Of a DNA stretch of 64,000 nt, positions 39,201-47,481 are shown one piece after another. Source of the DNA: Aurantiochytrium sp. KH105 (lineage: Eukaryota > Sar > Bigyra > Thraustochytrida > Thraustochytriidae); assembly GCA_003116975.1 (NCBI GenBank), contig BGKB01000147.1, positions 107,552 through 171,551 of the forward strand, written 5' to 3'. The translations under genes and the position numbers were made by a program. Under the pieces are notes generated by a model, which was not told the origin of the DNA, searched no databases, and was given only the letters and a program-made list of their open reading frames with translations. Positions within the stretch are counted from its first letter, which is position 1, and every line of letters starts with the position of its first letter.

Positions 39201-39893
39201 CGCGGCGTGATCCAAATCCGCACGCTCTCGAAGCTCACCGAGCTCTACATATGGCTCTTCATCGGTAATGTCGAGAAGCTCCAAGAGAGGCATTCGTAAA
39301 ACCACTTTATTTGAGCAAATGTCCATGCGACCTTGCTGATTTCTCCATGGCGTTGACGTTGTGATGACCACAGGACCATACCCAAGAGCGTCATTGATGG
39401 TGATGACGTCAAACCATCCTTCTGACGACGTCGAGGCAATTTGTGGAGAAAAAGAACCGCACCAATCGTTCGGTCCGCAAGAAGTGTCCTCAAAGATTGG
39501 GTCCACCAGGACGTCTGGTAGAATGCCCAAACCACTTGCTTGCGCCGTTGCGCGCTCGTCCTGCACAAAGAAACCATTGGCCCCAACTTTACGGGTTAGT
39601 GTCCACTGCAGTCGCATGCGCGCTGCGTCTGCGAATGTTTTGTTGTCCTTTGTAGCTGTCGACCGCACAACAGTCTCCATGACGGACTCTTCACTATCTA
39701 AAACTGGTTCTAGCGTCGCACGAACTTGCCATTGGTGCGTGCACGTCGTCGCCGCCGTCACGGCAATTACCATGCTCAGCAACACGGCCTGCAGCGCGCT
39801 TCGCCTCCTCCTTCTCCTCGTCGCCGTCGTCGTTGTTAGCCCCCAGCCCGCCATCTTTACCGTGCCCTGGCCTTCGGGTCTCCTCTCCACCAT
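36219..39893 (-). CDS. CatSper channel auxiliary subunit, gamma-like
   Basis: A 1224-residue type I membrane protein; a second ATG at 39854 (MAGWGL) has better context. An N-terminal signal (ALQAVLLSMVIAVTAATTC) is followed by ~1040 extracellular residues, many Asn glycosylation sites and a propeller-like middle (LLYTWGNALFVSQNAGHTFW, FTAAQDGWIAVLTENARIWL). The juxtamembrane block CVFYDNTFTPRF ... SPC ... SYCDFSTDFVVRIHNLP then a single span (MVTNGITIMVCMIPLLYFY) resembles CatSper beta/gamma/delta/epsilon subunits; gamma is the closest by eye. The cytosolic tail is basic then extremely acidic (GDDEDEDEDDEDDEDEDEDD). CatSper is a flagellar calcium channel, consistent with neighbours DRC10 and PPIL6. 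Confidence 0.6.
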   Translation of the reverse strand: MVERRPEGQGTVKMAGWGLTTTTATRRRRRRSALQAVLLSMVIAVTAATTCTHQWQVRATLEPVLDSEESVMETVVRSTATKDNKTFADAARMRLQWTLTRKVGANGFFVQDERATAQASGLGILPDVLVDPIFEDTSCGPNDWCGSFSPQIASTSSEGWFDVITINDALGYGPVVITTSTPWRNQQGRMDICSNKVVLRMPLLELLDITDEEPYVELGELRERADLDHAAWAAAVLALPPHLARASDWNTLRVLSVPGFSWITAVLAYNSSANGAHLSLQVSSNSFQQIGSRNFPALDLMSIYPFQTSRSVVQYDWNLQHQGGDAYDGDEEIDTYLNALVDDDFPWETGPCATSLGYWRPELWSLGSILVAPTTWGLAFRRADNMGLHEEEIMEDWVPLAPLCGRVLPSAQLDPVDKNAACAFLFIPGLRNTTVELEDETYDHRQFSNLTMPTIFAAAGTEGTCEPGAEQVGFRLTELKDASGANLHDFLESQNEDFMVNLELVDAAAMQPNGLGPIVVLVRFESAHETSTSFRTVSYENSTWVLGLELPQKTIPIPFRSFSRGERLFPNIERERIAQGENGTQLDIRGVDTLPRMSQLLYTWGNALFVSQNAGHTFWKVAQTSSSVMMDLMDVDASELETLLFADDPITRFTAAQDGWIAVLTENARIWLGKAGADIIFPLTLNLTSSLDLLPPYDLFFDEAGALRVTGLEVTGVEAGKRQARPAETLNTDRVKDLALYFDENDSACLLDDALIVAKHDVEYTRTVYKSAGLTTSMARDVQAHGFRNTLPTRIFLNRGGNYTFRIRLFSAVEHNEIPHQQVATLAGLHVGFELSTQELISLSFQRQENLIEGTVDYDVMLEDRGRWDLTSSVLKAPYDAEMLAATHAQPGSQLLVTSVGIRGLSQGCTSEVDPAALVTRTSASPAIRLDVYSGCPPHQRLEFDREASLDGVNQGCEETDEDICVFYDNTFTPRFRLIDSSIDASTILDASFGELIAIGGGLTYDTIVDYPEDDRAALTLASFSVSSTSTVRWLCMAASSPCAAVAPEFPKPPQYFFKLRLVATSNDSYCDFSTDFVVRIHNLPITLQAIMVTNGITIMVCMIPLLYFYNRRQKRNQHKRLRGLRGVGMMDLANGALDLDKNSDSDRSSDSSDDDAESPRRDRSKTRRGSRSRGDDEDEDEDDEDDEDEDEDDDEVDDDDDEDDEDDDDGMDGNRASGRARQQ

Positions 39894-40632
39894 CCAGCGC
39901 TCGCTTGGCCGCTGCTCCGTACAGCAGCAGCGCCTACGCGATAAGCGCGATCAGCGAGGACTCCGCGTCGCGAGCCCTCCGATGCCATCAAGGTCCGGGC
40001 GGGGCGGGCCTCGTGCATTGAGCTAGTCGTACTTGCGCCCGGCCTGAGCTGCTTAACATGTAAGCACCAGAGGACTTGGACTCGACCCAGGGCAACGGTC
40101 TTTTTTTGTCCCAAGTTTGCTCAAGTTCTCTTTTGGGGGGGAGGGGACTCGTTCTTGGGGACCCCGGAAGCTTTCGCGAGATCTAGCTTGGGACGACCGG
40201 TCGAGCGTGCGAAGCTTCGGTCGAGTAAGACCTCACCTAGTGGGATTTGCAGCTGCAAGGAAATATTAGAGCGCCGAGCGCTGAAGTGATGATGCGAGGA
40301 GTCAAGCATTTTTTCGTTCTGGAAAAAAGGTTGCTTCAAAAAAGCGTTGTGAGGAAAGAGTATGCCCAAGCAACAAGGCCATTATGTACATGCTACCATA
40401 CGGTTCCGGTTCATAGTCAACACAGTGTAATGAATGCCTCGAACAAGAGCGATGCAACATTTTAAATATGATTATTCGGGTGGCAGTCCTACCGCAAAAG
40501 TCCTGCGACTCACCTTGCACACACAAGCTGCTGTATGCAGTACGAACTCTATTGGGAGATAGGCCTATACCTGTCCCAAAAATGAAGAAAACTCTGTTCG
40601 TGGTCAGTAAGTTGGTTTGCTTTTATTACTCT
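39894..40632. other. intergenic, 0.74 kb
   Basis: Upstream region of the CatSper-like gene and 3' flank of the acidic protein gene. A G run lies near 40134. No gene supported. Confidence 0.45.
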
Positions 40633-43609
40633 CTAATTCGCGATAAGCGCTGCAAGTCGGCCCTGCTTCTTGCGCTTCTTCGTGGGCGGGAGTTGACGGT
40701 GGGGCGTGAGGGACTTCTTTTTGGCAAGTGGCGCTGGTTTGTTCGACTTTGGAGCACTTGCTGCAGTGGTGCTGTCAGGGACGCCCGACATGGTAAAAAT
40801 GAACTGGTTGGATACATTCGCCACCTCAGAGCCGGCGGTAGAAATGGCGCCAAGATCGTCGAGAGAGCTCATAGTAGGGGCACCATCTGAGCCAATGAGA
40901 CTCCCCGCGCGACCAAAACGCGGAGCCGACGCAAGACCACCGAATGTGCGTTTGCCAAGCGTAGCAGAAATGGTTGAACTCGAACTGGTCGACGACGTTG
41001 ACACCGTTTTGACGAGCCCGGTCCGCGTACTCCGGCTGGCGGTGCTCAAAAGACTGTCAGAGCGACGGATACAGCGCAAAAGGTCTTCGTGGTCTTCGCG
41101 CGGACCGGCCGCGTCCTCGAGAGATACGGTCTTGCGCAGCTTGTTCTCGGCATCGCGTTCTTGCACATGACTACTTGGCTGATCCGGGTCTTGCGAGGAA
41201 GAAGCGTGAGCCATTCGTTTTGCAAGTGCACGCTCGCGAATGCGCTCGAGTTTGCGACGCTGGCGCTCCTCTTTGGAGAGCATGAGGAAACTGGCGAGCT
41301 GCTCGGCCTCGTTGTCGACGTCTTCGATCGTCTCGCCGGTCTGCTCTCCGCTGGCAATCATCTCGCGCCGTTGTACATCGAGCGTACGAAAACGCTCCAC
41401 ACGGGCAAGTTCCTCTTCCTCGTCCGTGTCTTCGGCCTCCGAAGTCTCACCCAGAGCTCGATCAAGTCGCGCGCTTGTCGTATTTCGCCTCGAGATGGCA
41501 GCCATGAGGCGGTGCTCACGCAAATCCTCTTGCAGACGCTCGAGCTCCTTTTCCTCCTTTTCTTGCATGCTTGTACGGTACAGCTCACCAACGTCCCCGC
41601 CATCGTCACCCTCGCCATCCGAAACGTCGTCCACGATGTCCTCGAGGTCGCCTTCGGTAATTCGATTTAAGGCGCGATCAAGACGAGCCTCGCGCTCATC
41701 ACTGAGCGAGCGAAATTTTCGTCCACCGGCAGCTGCGTTACCAAAGTCGTCGACGCCATCGTCGAGATCTTCTTCCTCGGCCTCTTCGTCCCCGAAGTTG
41801 CCCTTGGCCTTGCGCCGCCCAGACAAGACTGCGTTCTCTCGCTCGAGCATCTTTCTGTAAGCGGCGCTCCGATCCTTTGCTGCTTCTTGGACTTTTTGCG
41901 GCACCTTCTGCGCATTGTTCTCTGATGCTTCCTGAGCACTTTGCGTTGCTTCTTGAGCGTCTTGAGATTCAGCAGCGCCTGTTTTCGCACGGCTCTCCTC
42001 CTCGACTTCCTCCTCATCGTCGGCATGATCGGCCGCGTTGTCGTTCTGGAGGTTATGTTTGCGAAGTGCCTTGGTGGCTTCATTCTTTTCGCTCGGCCGG
42101 AAACGTCCGTATGTGCGCACAGGCTTGGATATCTTCGACTGTTCTGCCTTGGCCTCGCCGGCGTCGTCGTTCTCGTCAATGTCTTCGTTGTCGCCGTCTT
42201 GACCTTCATCGGCTGCGTCATAAGCGTGACCGAGCTCGGCCTCACCTTCATCGCTGTCGTCCTCGTCGCGCGGGTCTTGGTCTTGGTCTTGCTCTTCATT
42301 GTCTTCTTCCTCGCCCTCTTCCTCGCCCTCTTCCTCGTCCTCTTCCTCATCGTATTCCTCGAGAAGGTCTTCTGGAGCATCTTCGTCGCTGAGTGCAGCG
42401 GCTGCTGCTGTTTCTTCGAAATGATGCTTTACGTTCTTGTAGCCCATGTCCACCGCAAGTTTGTCGGCGGTACGACGCATGGCCTCGCTCCGCAGCGATT
42501 GAAGCACAAGTCCGCGACCTCGCATACCACGATGGCTTTGTCCTGGCTCCAAAGACGACGGCCGTTGCTTGAGCGCTGACTTCTTCACTTTACTTGACGA
42601 TTTTCGCTTGCTCTTTTCAGGGCGTGCACCTTTGGGGTCATCCGGACCTCCAACAATGAAAAAGAGGTCTTCTTCTTCTTCTTCTTCTTCTTGCGCTTCC
42701 TCTTCACGGGCAGCATTTCTAGAAGAAAATGGCGCCGACTTTGTGGACGACTTTGCAGACATTTTGGATGTTCGAAGCTTTGTCCCCATGCGCTTGGCAC
42801 GAAATCGCTCGACAAGGCTCGCTGCCTGGAGGGCTTGCTTTTCGCGCAGGCGCTCCTTTTCGCGTTGAGCCTTTTCCTCTTCTTCGCGCGCGATTCGGTC
42901 TTCTTCGTCTTCGCCATCAGCAGCATTGTCATTGGCATTGATATTAACGTCCTGCAGGAGTTCTTCGGTTTCGTTGCGAAGGTCTGACGTGGTCGAAATC
43001 CAGAACTTGTTGCTAAGCTGAGGTACGTGTCGGTCCCTGTAGCAGTGTGCGACTTGCAGATCAGGAACGCCTGGCCAAACGATGGAGCAGAGCTGCCGTA
43101 AATGTTGAATGGCGTTAGTGGAAAGTGAAAATCGATCGTCTCGTTTGACCATGCGTTTCCCCGTCTGGATTTCACTGCGCGCTGTCTGCAGGAGGTATGT
43201 GTTGATGCGTCCATCCGCTTGGCGTACAGGAAAGTGCCATGTACTGCGCTTCTTCTTGTCTCCCACTGCAAGGTAGGCCCAGGGGCCGAGTCTGCGGATT
43301 TCCTGACGAGACATCTTTGCTTTGCTGGTAGAGCGCAAAAGGCTTGCATCGGAGGGACGCGGTAGACATCCCTTGAGGCCTTCGCCGGTGTCACTCATGG
43401 ACTCTTCGTCTTCATCTTCATCTTCATCTTGGTCTTCCTCTTGGTCTTCTTCTTCTTCTTCTTCTTCTTCTTCTTCTTCTTCTTCTTCGTCGTCTTCTTC
43501 TTCTTGATCCGCAAAGCTTTTGTTCTCCACCTCATTTTTGTTCTTGCCTGCCTCATCCTTCTTCCTTTTTCTGATTTTGTTTTTCATTTTGATCTTGGTC
43601 TCTTTTGCT

Positions 43610-43644
<35 letters not shown>

Positions 43645-43875
43645 TTGATCCTCCTCTTCGGAGCTCAAGTCAAGGTCGAGAGATCGAGACTTTGCTTGTT
43701 GAGCCTTGTCATCATCCTGATCTGCTTTGCTACGACTTTCCATGTCCACATCGCTATCACTCTCGCTGTCGCTCTCATTGCCACGCTTTGTGAGCGCCAG
43801 CTTCGATTGGTCTTGTTTGCCCTGCTGCTCCTGCTCCTGCTGCAGCGCCTCCTCGACAACGCTGGCGTCGCTCAT
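40633..43875 (-). CDS. acidic nuclear protein, tentatively Mrc1/Claspin-like
   Basis: A 1080-residue, very acidic protein with many Glu and Asp runs; a 14-residue Glu run and a 10-residue Asp run sit near the N-terminus, encoded by CTT and GTC repeats on the plus strand. An ordered block at about 190-300 (RRLGPWAYLAVGDKKKRSTW ... NTYLLQTARSE ... HLRQLCSIVWPGVPDLQVAH) is not one I recognise. A C-terminal region with DLEDIVDDVSDGEGDDGG, EKELERLQEDLREHRL and LASFLMLSKEERQRRKLERI resembles the Mrc1/Claspin replication-checkpoint segment in layout only. Basic Lys/Arg patches (IRKRKKDE, PTKKRKKQGR) are likely nuclear signals. The function is unproven. Confidence 0.6.
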
Positions 43876-44310
43876 GGTCGCGATGTCGTAGTTGCCTTAC
43901 GCTTTTTGGGCGCAGTCTTTACGAAAAGGAAAACAGAACAAGCTCGGTTCTGCCGTCAGTTTCGCTCAGCTCTCTCGCGCTCGACCGCTCGTGGCGCGCC
44001 GACCGCCCCCCGCCAGATCTGTCGCTCGCTTGAGCGCGCGCGAGGCCACGAGAGAAGGCCGATTGACTGTGCGCAGCTCCTCAGCTCCTAGTCTTTGACT
44101 TGACGGTTAGGTGCGCCGCGAGTCGAAAGTGAAGAGGCCCAATTCAAATTAGGTCTCTTTACAAAACGACCCTCCTCAACAGCATTCTCTTCTCACAACG
44201 CCTCGCTTGCTAAAGGCCATCGCTCATGATGCCTCGCATGGATTTGAAGTCGCTTGACACGTGAGCGTGGGGCCGTCAGACGGCATCAAATTGGTCAGTC
44301 AGAAATATAA
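43876..44310. other. intergenic, 435 bases
   Basis: 5' flank of the acidic protein and 3' flank of PPIL2. No gene seen. Confidence 0.5.
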
Positions 44311-45867
44311 TTACCAGTCACTAAAGTTCTTGAATACCACGCCAGTCCGTGAAGGCTTGCGGGCTGCAGCGACGTCTTCTTCGCGAACACGGCGCTTCTT
44401 GGCCTTCGGGGCAACGCTGTCAGCGTCTTTCTGCCGGACCTCTGCATATTCTGCTACATGTTCCACGGCGCCTTCGTTCGTGGCACTGTCAGAGTGTTCC
44501 TGTGCCTGCGCCTTGTCAAATTCGCGAATTGGGTTGACAAAAACGAGAGCGCGCTTGATCGTAATGGGCTCCAGAGGCAGGTCGTCTTTGCCGGTCTTGA
44601 TAGCCTCGATCTTGTCGAGAACCTCGAGGCCGCCAACTACACGCCCAAAGACGGTGTGCTTGGTGTCGAGATGTGCCTTTGGCGCAAAGGTGATGAAGAA
44701 TTGAGATCGATTCGTGTTTGGCCCTGAGTTCGCCATGCTCAGGAGACCGCGTTTGCTGTGCTTGAGATGCATGTTTCCTGGATCAAGCTCATCCGGAAAG
44801 GCTTCGCCCCATAGCGATTCGCCCCCGCGCCCCGTTCCCGTCGGATCGCCGCCCTGGACCATGAAGCCCGGGATGAGTCGATGAAAGCTCGTACCGTCAT
44901 AGTAACCCTTTTCCGCGAGGCCGAGAAAGTTTTCTGCTGTTTGCGGCGTAAAGTTGCAGTACACTTCGAGATTCAGATCGCCGTGCGTGGTCTCCAGACG
45001 TGCGTATGCTTTCTTTTTGAGTTGGCGAATGGCTCGATATCGGCGCAATTCTAGCTCGCGTGCGTTTGCAATCTGACGTGCGTTGCTCGTTTGAGGAGTC
45101 ACCGCAGTGCTTGTCAACGATGCTGCGCACATACCCGATGTAAAGGACGTCTGAACCTCGGAAGACTTGGCAACGCTGACATTGGCGGAGGATGTCTGGG
45201 CACTGCTTGCTGCGGCAGCGCGTCTCCGCGCAGAAGCCTCAGCTTTTTGAAGAATGCGTTCTGCGATGCCAGACATCCGGATGCTGGGCGCACTTTCTGT
45301 AGACGCGCCGGACACTTTTTTGGCAGACGTGACAAAAGGTGGACCATCGACCCCTGTTGTTGGCGTTCCCGAGGATTGGGAATGCGCAGAGTGCAGAGTG
45401 ATGATCGCCTCTCGGCCGGCAAATTGCTCGTTCGTGATGGGATCGCGCCACACACGTGGCAGGATGCAAAGATTCTCGACGGCTTCGCGGCTGAAGACGT
45501 TGCCTGTGTCGCGGATGGCTACAATGTTGGAGAACTGCGTGAATACCTTGAAAGTGACGGGACAATGCAGCTTGCCCTCTCCGTTTCGCGACCAGTGCAG
45601 TGTCACGAGGTCCTCGCGCGCGAGCGGTTTATGATACACGGGGTCAACGCCGTGTTTCTTGATGTAGACCGCAATGTGCGAGAGCTCGAAGACCAGCCCG
45701 CGGCCCTCCTGAACGACCGCCATGACGGGTGAGGTCCACGGCACCAGCGAGAGCGCGCAGCAGTCGAACGGCAGGCCCTCTGCCTCCGAGGCCTGTGTCC
45801 CGCCATCCTGGTCGCCGCGCTGCCGCTCCGTGGCGCGCTCGTGCAGCTTCTTCGCGCCCTTGGCCAT
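44311..45867 (-). CDS. PPIL2: U-box cyclophilin PPIL2 (Cyp60-type)
   Basis: A 518-residue protein. The N-terminal U-box-like region at about 35-110 contains LPFDCCALSLVPWTSPV, KLHCPVTFKVFTQFSNIVAI and NVFSREAVENL, as in PPIL2. The cyclophilin domain (about 288-445) has ETTHGDLNLEVYCNFTPQTA, FHRLIPGFMVQGGDPTGTGR, ANSGPNTNRSQFFITF, and HLDTKHTVFGRVVGGLEVLD. The conserved Arg and Phe of the active site are kept, so isomerase activity is plausible. A Ser/Thr/Ala-rich linker joins the domains. The C-terminus ends in a basic patch (KAKKRRVREED) and VVFKNFSDW. PPIL2 is a spliceosome-associated protein with ubiquitin ligase activity in animals. Confidence 0.95.
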   Translation of the reverse strand: MAKGAKKLHERATERQRGDQDGGTQASEAEGLPFDCCALSLVPWTSPVMAVVQEGRGLVFELSHIAVYIKKHGVDPVYHKPLAREDLVTLHWSRNGEGKLHCPVTFKVFTQFSNIVAIRDTGNVFSREAVENLCILPRVWRDPITNEQFAGREAIITLHSAHSQSSGTPTTGVDGPPFVTSAKKVSGASTESAPSIRMSGIAERILQKAEASARRRAAAASSAQTSSANVSVAKSSEVQTSFTSGMCAASLTSTAVTPQTSNARQIANARELELRRYRAIRQLKKKAYARLETTHGDLNLEVYCNFTPQTAENFLGLAEKGYYDGTSFHRLIPGFMVQGGDPTGTGRGGESLWGEAFPDELDPGNMHLKHSKRGLLSMANSGPNTNRSQFFITFAPKAHLDTKHTVFGRVVGGLEVLDKIEAIKTGKDDLPLEPITIKRALVFVNPIREFDKAQAQEHSDSATNEGAVEHVAEYAEVRQKDADSVAPKAKKRRVREEDVAAARKPSRTGVVFKNFSDW

Positions 45868-45903
45868 CGCGCCGCCCGTATTACTCTTTGCCGCCGCGGC
45901 CTA

Positions 45904-46050
45904 GGTATACAGGCCTACTACTACCACTTGCAGCCAACCACGGAGGGAGTAGCGCAGCGTGTTTTTGTAGGACAATTTCTTCAAGTTCTGGCCGCCAGAG
46001 CTGGTCCACCAAACTTCGAAGCAAAGCTGCAACTTAAATTCAAGAAAAGT

Positions 46051-46110
<60 letters not shown>

Positions 46111-46420
46111 AACCAGAGAGAGTTTGCAAAAGCCAGAAACTTGAAAAAGCACCAGCAGGAAGCCCAAAACGAGGCACGCCCAACACAGCCGCGACAAATG
46201 CTGCATCCACAGCTCTATCACCCAACCCCCAGGGCACTGTCGAGAGACGGCATGCCGGCCCAGGGCAGCAGCCATCTGTGGGCCAGTCCGAACGGTATAA
46301 CCCGGTGTGACTCCCCACGAGGTCACATCAAGACTACAATCTCCAGCCTCGGGCGCTTCAAAGAAGGAAGCTGCGACGAAAAAGGAATCTGGGAAGAAGA
46401 GCTGGCTGGGCCTCTGGTAG
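45904..46420 (+). pseudogene. orphan coding-like fragment in three frames around a CAG tract
   Basis: Three consecutive segments look coding but in different frames. Segment a (45904-46052) reads GIQAYYYHLQPTTEGVAQRV then FVGQFLQVLAARAGPPNFEA. Segment b (46053-46310) starts with 18 CAG codons for Gln and continues EKPERVCKSQKLEKAPAGSP to TGA. Segment c (46304-46420) reads TSRLQSPASGASKKEAATKK and ends KKSWLGLW with TAG. No start codon is in view; a CCTAG acceptor-like site precedes segment a. It begins just beyond the PPIL2 start, on the other strand. A decayed gene, a displaced exon set or sequence indels are possible. Confidence 0.4.
46053..46106. repeat. (CAG)18 tract
   Basis: Eighteen uninterrupted CAG units inside the orphan fragment, read as Gln in segment b and as Ser in the frame continuing from segment a. 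Confidence 0.95.
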
Positions 46421-47481
46421 CAAAGCTAGCTTGGCCTAGCATCAGTGGCCGCTGCCGCTTCTCATACATTTGTTTCCACTCCACACGGACAACACGGGAA
46501 CAAACCATGAAATTCGAGAGGAACTCCATTTTTCAAAACGCAGATGAAACAGAATTATGCGCGCTGCGAAAGAAACAGAAACAACTGATTTGATCGCGCT
46601 CGTAACAAAGTTGACACCTCGCTTCACCACCCTCCGTCTGTCTTCCTCAGTCCTTCGTATCGAATCTTTATCCAAATCAAAGAGCCACCACCCGAGGCTT
46701 GATCCTTTTCAGAAAGTCTCAGCACTCCATTTGCCATATCGTTCATCTTGGCTGTTCTCGGCTTCGCCTTATCTTTTCTCCTTTTTTCAAGCGTCCTCTA
46801 GCAGCAGCAGCAGCAGCAACAGCAACAGCACTCTTCCATGCATTTTCACCACCCTCATTCATCATCATTGTCATCATTTTCACCACCCTCATCATCATCA
46901 TCTCCTTCTTCTTCTTTTCCTCATCTTCTTCTTCACCCCGTCCCTCAACATCCGCCTCTGCTCCCCACCGTCTGCGCGGCACGTGCCTCGTCGTCCTCGT
47001 CTGCGCCGCTGTTGCTCGTCAATCGCGATCCATCTTTCTTTCCTCTCCCTTGCCTCAACACTTTCCCCCCTCCTGCTTGCCTTCCCTCGCCTTCTCCCCC
47101 TTCCTCGCTTCTCCTTCCTGTGTATGCTGCACCAAAAACAAGAGACAGAGACAGAACCCGATCGAGCGAGCCAGCCCCGCGCAGCCGCCGCGCCCGCAGA
47201 CGCCCGCGCGCGCAGAGGCCGTCCGCCGCCCGCCGCCCGCGCGCGCCCGCCCGCCCGCCCTCCGCCGCCGCGCAGAGCCGCGCGCAGAGCCGCGCGCAGA
47301 GCCGCGCGCAGAGCCGCGCGCAGCCGCGCGAGCCGGCGTCGCGGAGGCGGCCGAGGAAGGTGCCGCGGTTGCCCGCCCGCGCCGTATCCATCTCCGTGCC
47401 GAGGGAGCTCGCGAGGGAGCGCACGAGCGTCGAGCGCGCGCGGGAGAGCTCTCGCGGAGCAGGCTGCGAGGAGCAGGGACG
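46421..47481. promoter_or_regulatory. VPS4 upstream region
   Basis: Pyrimidine-rich sequence (46620-47150) with ATC/TCATCA runs, then very GC-rich sequence. A 12-base CGCGCAGAGCCG-type unit repeats about four times at 47268-47325. The VPS4 frame is open upstream through this region, but composition (Pro/Arg/Ala) argues against translation. Part of it could be a 5' untranslated intron. Confidence 0.4.

Noticed and set aside
46040-46320. Poly-Ala and poly-Ser frames across the CAG tract
   Set aside because: These are alternate-frame readings of (CAG)n; only the Gln frame continues into plausible protein.
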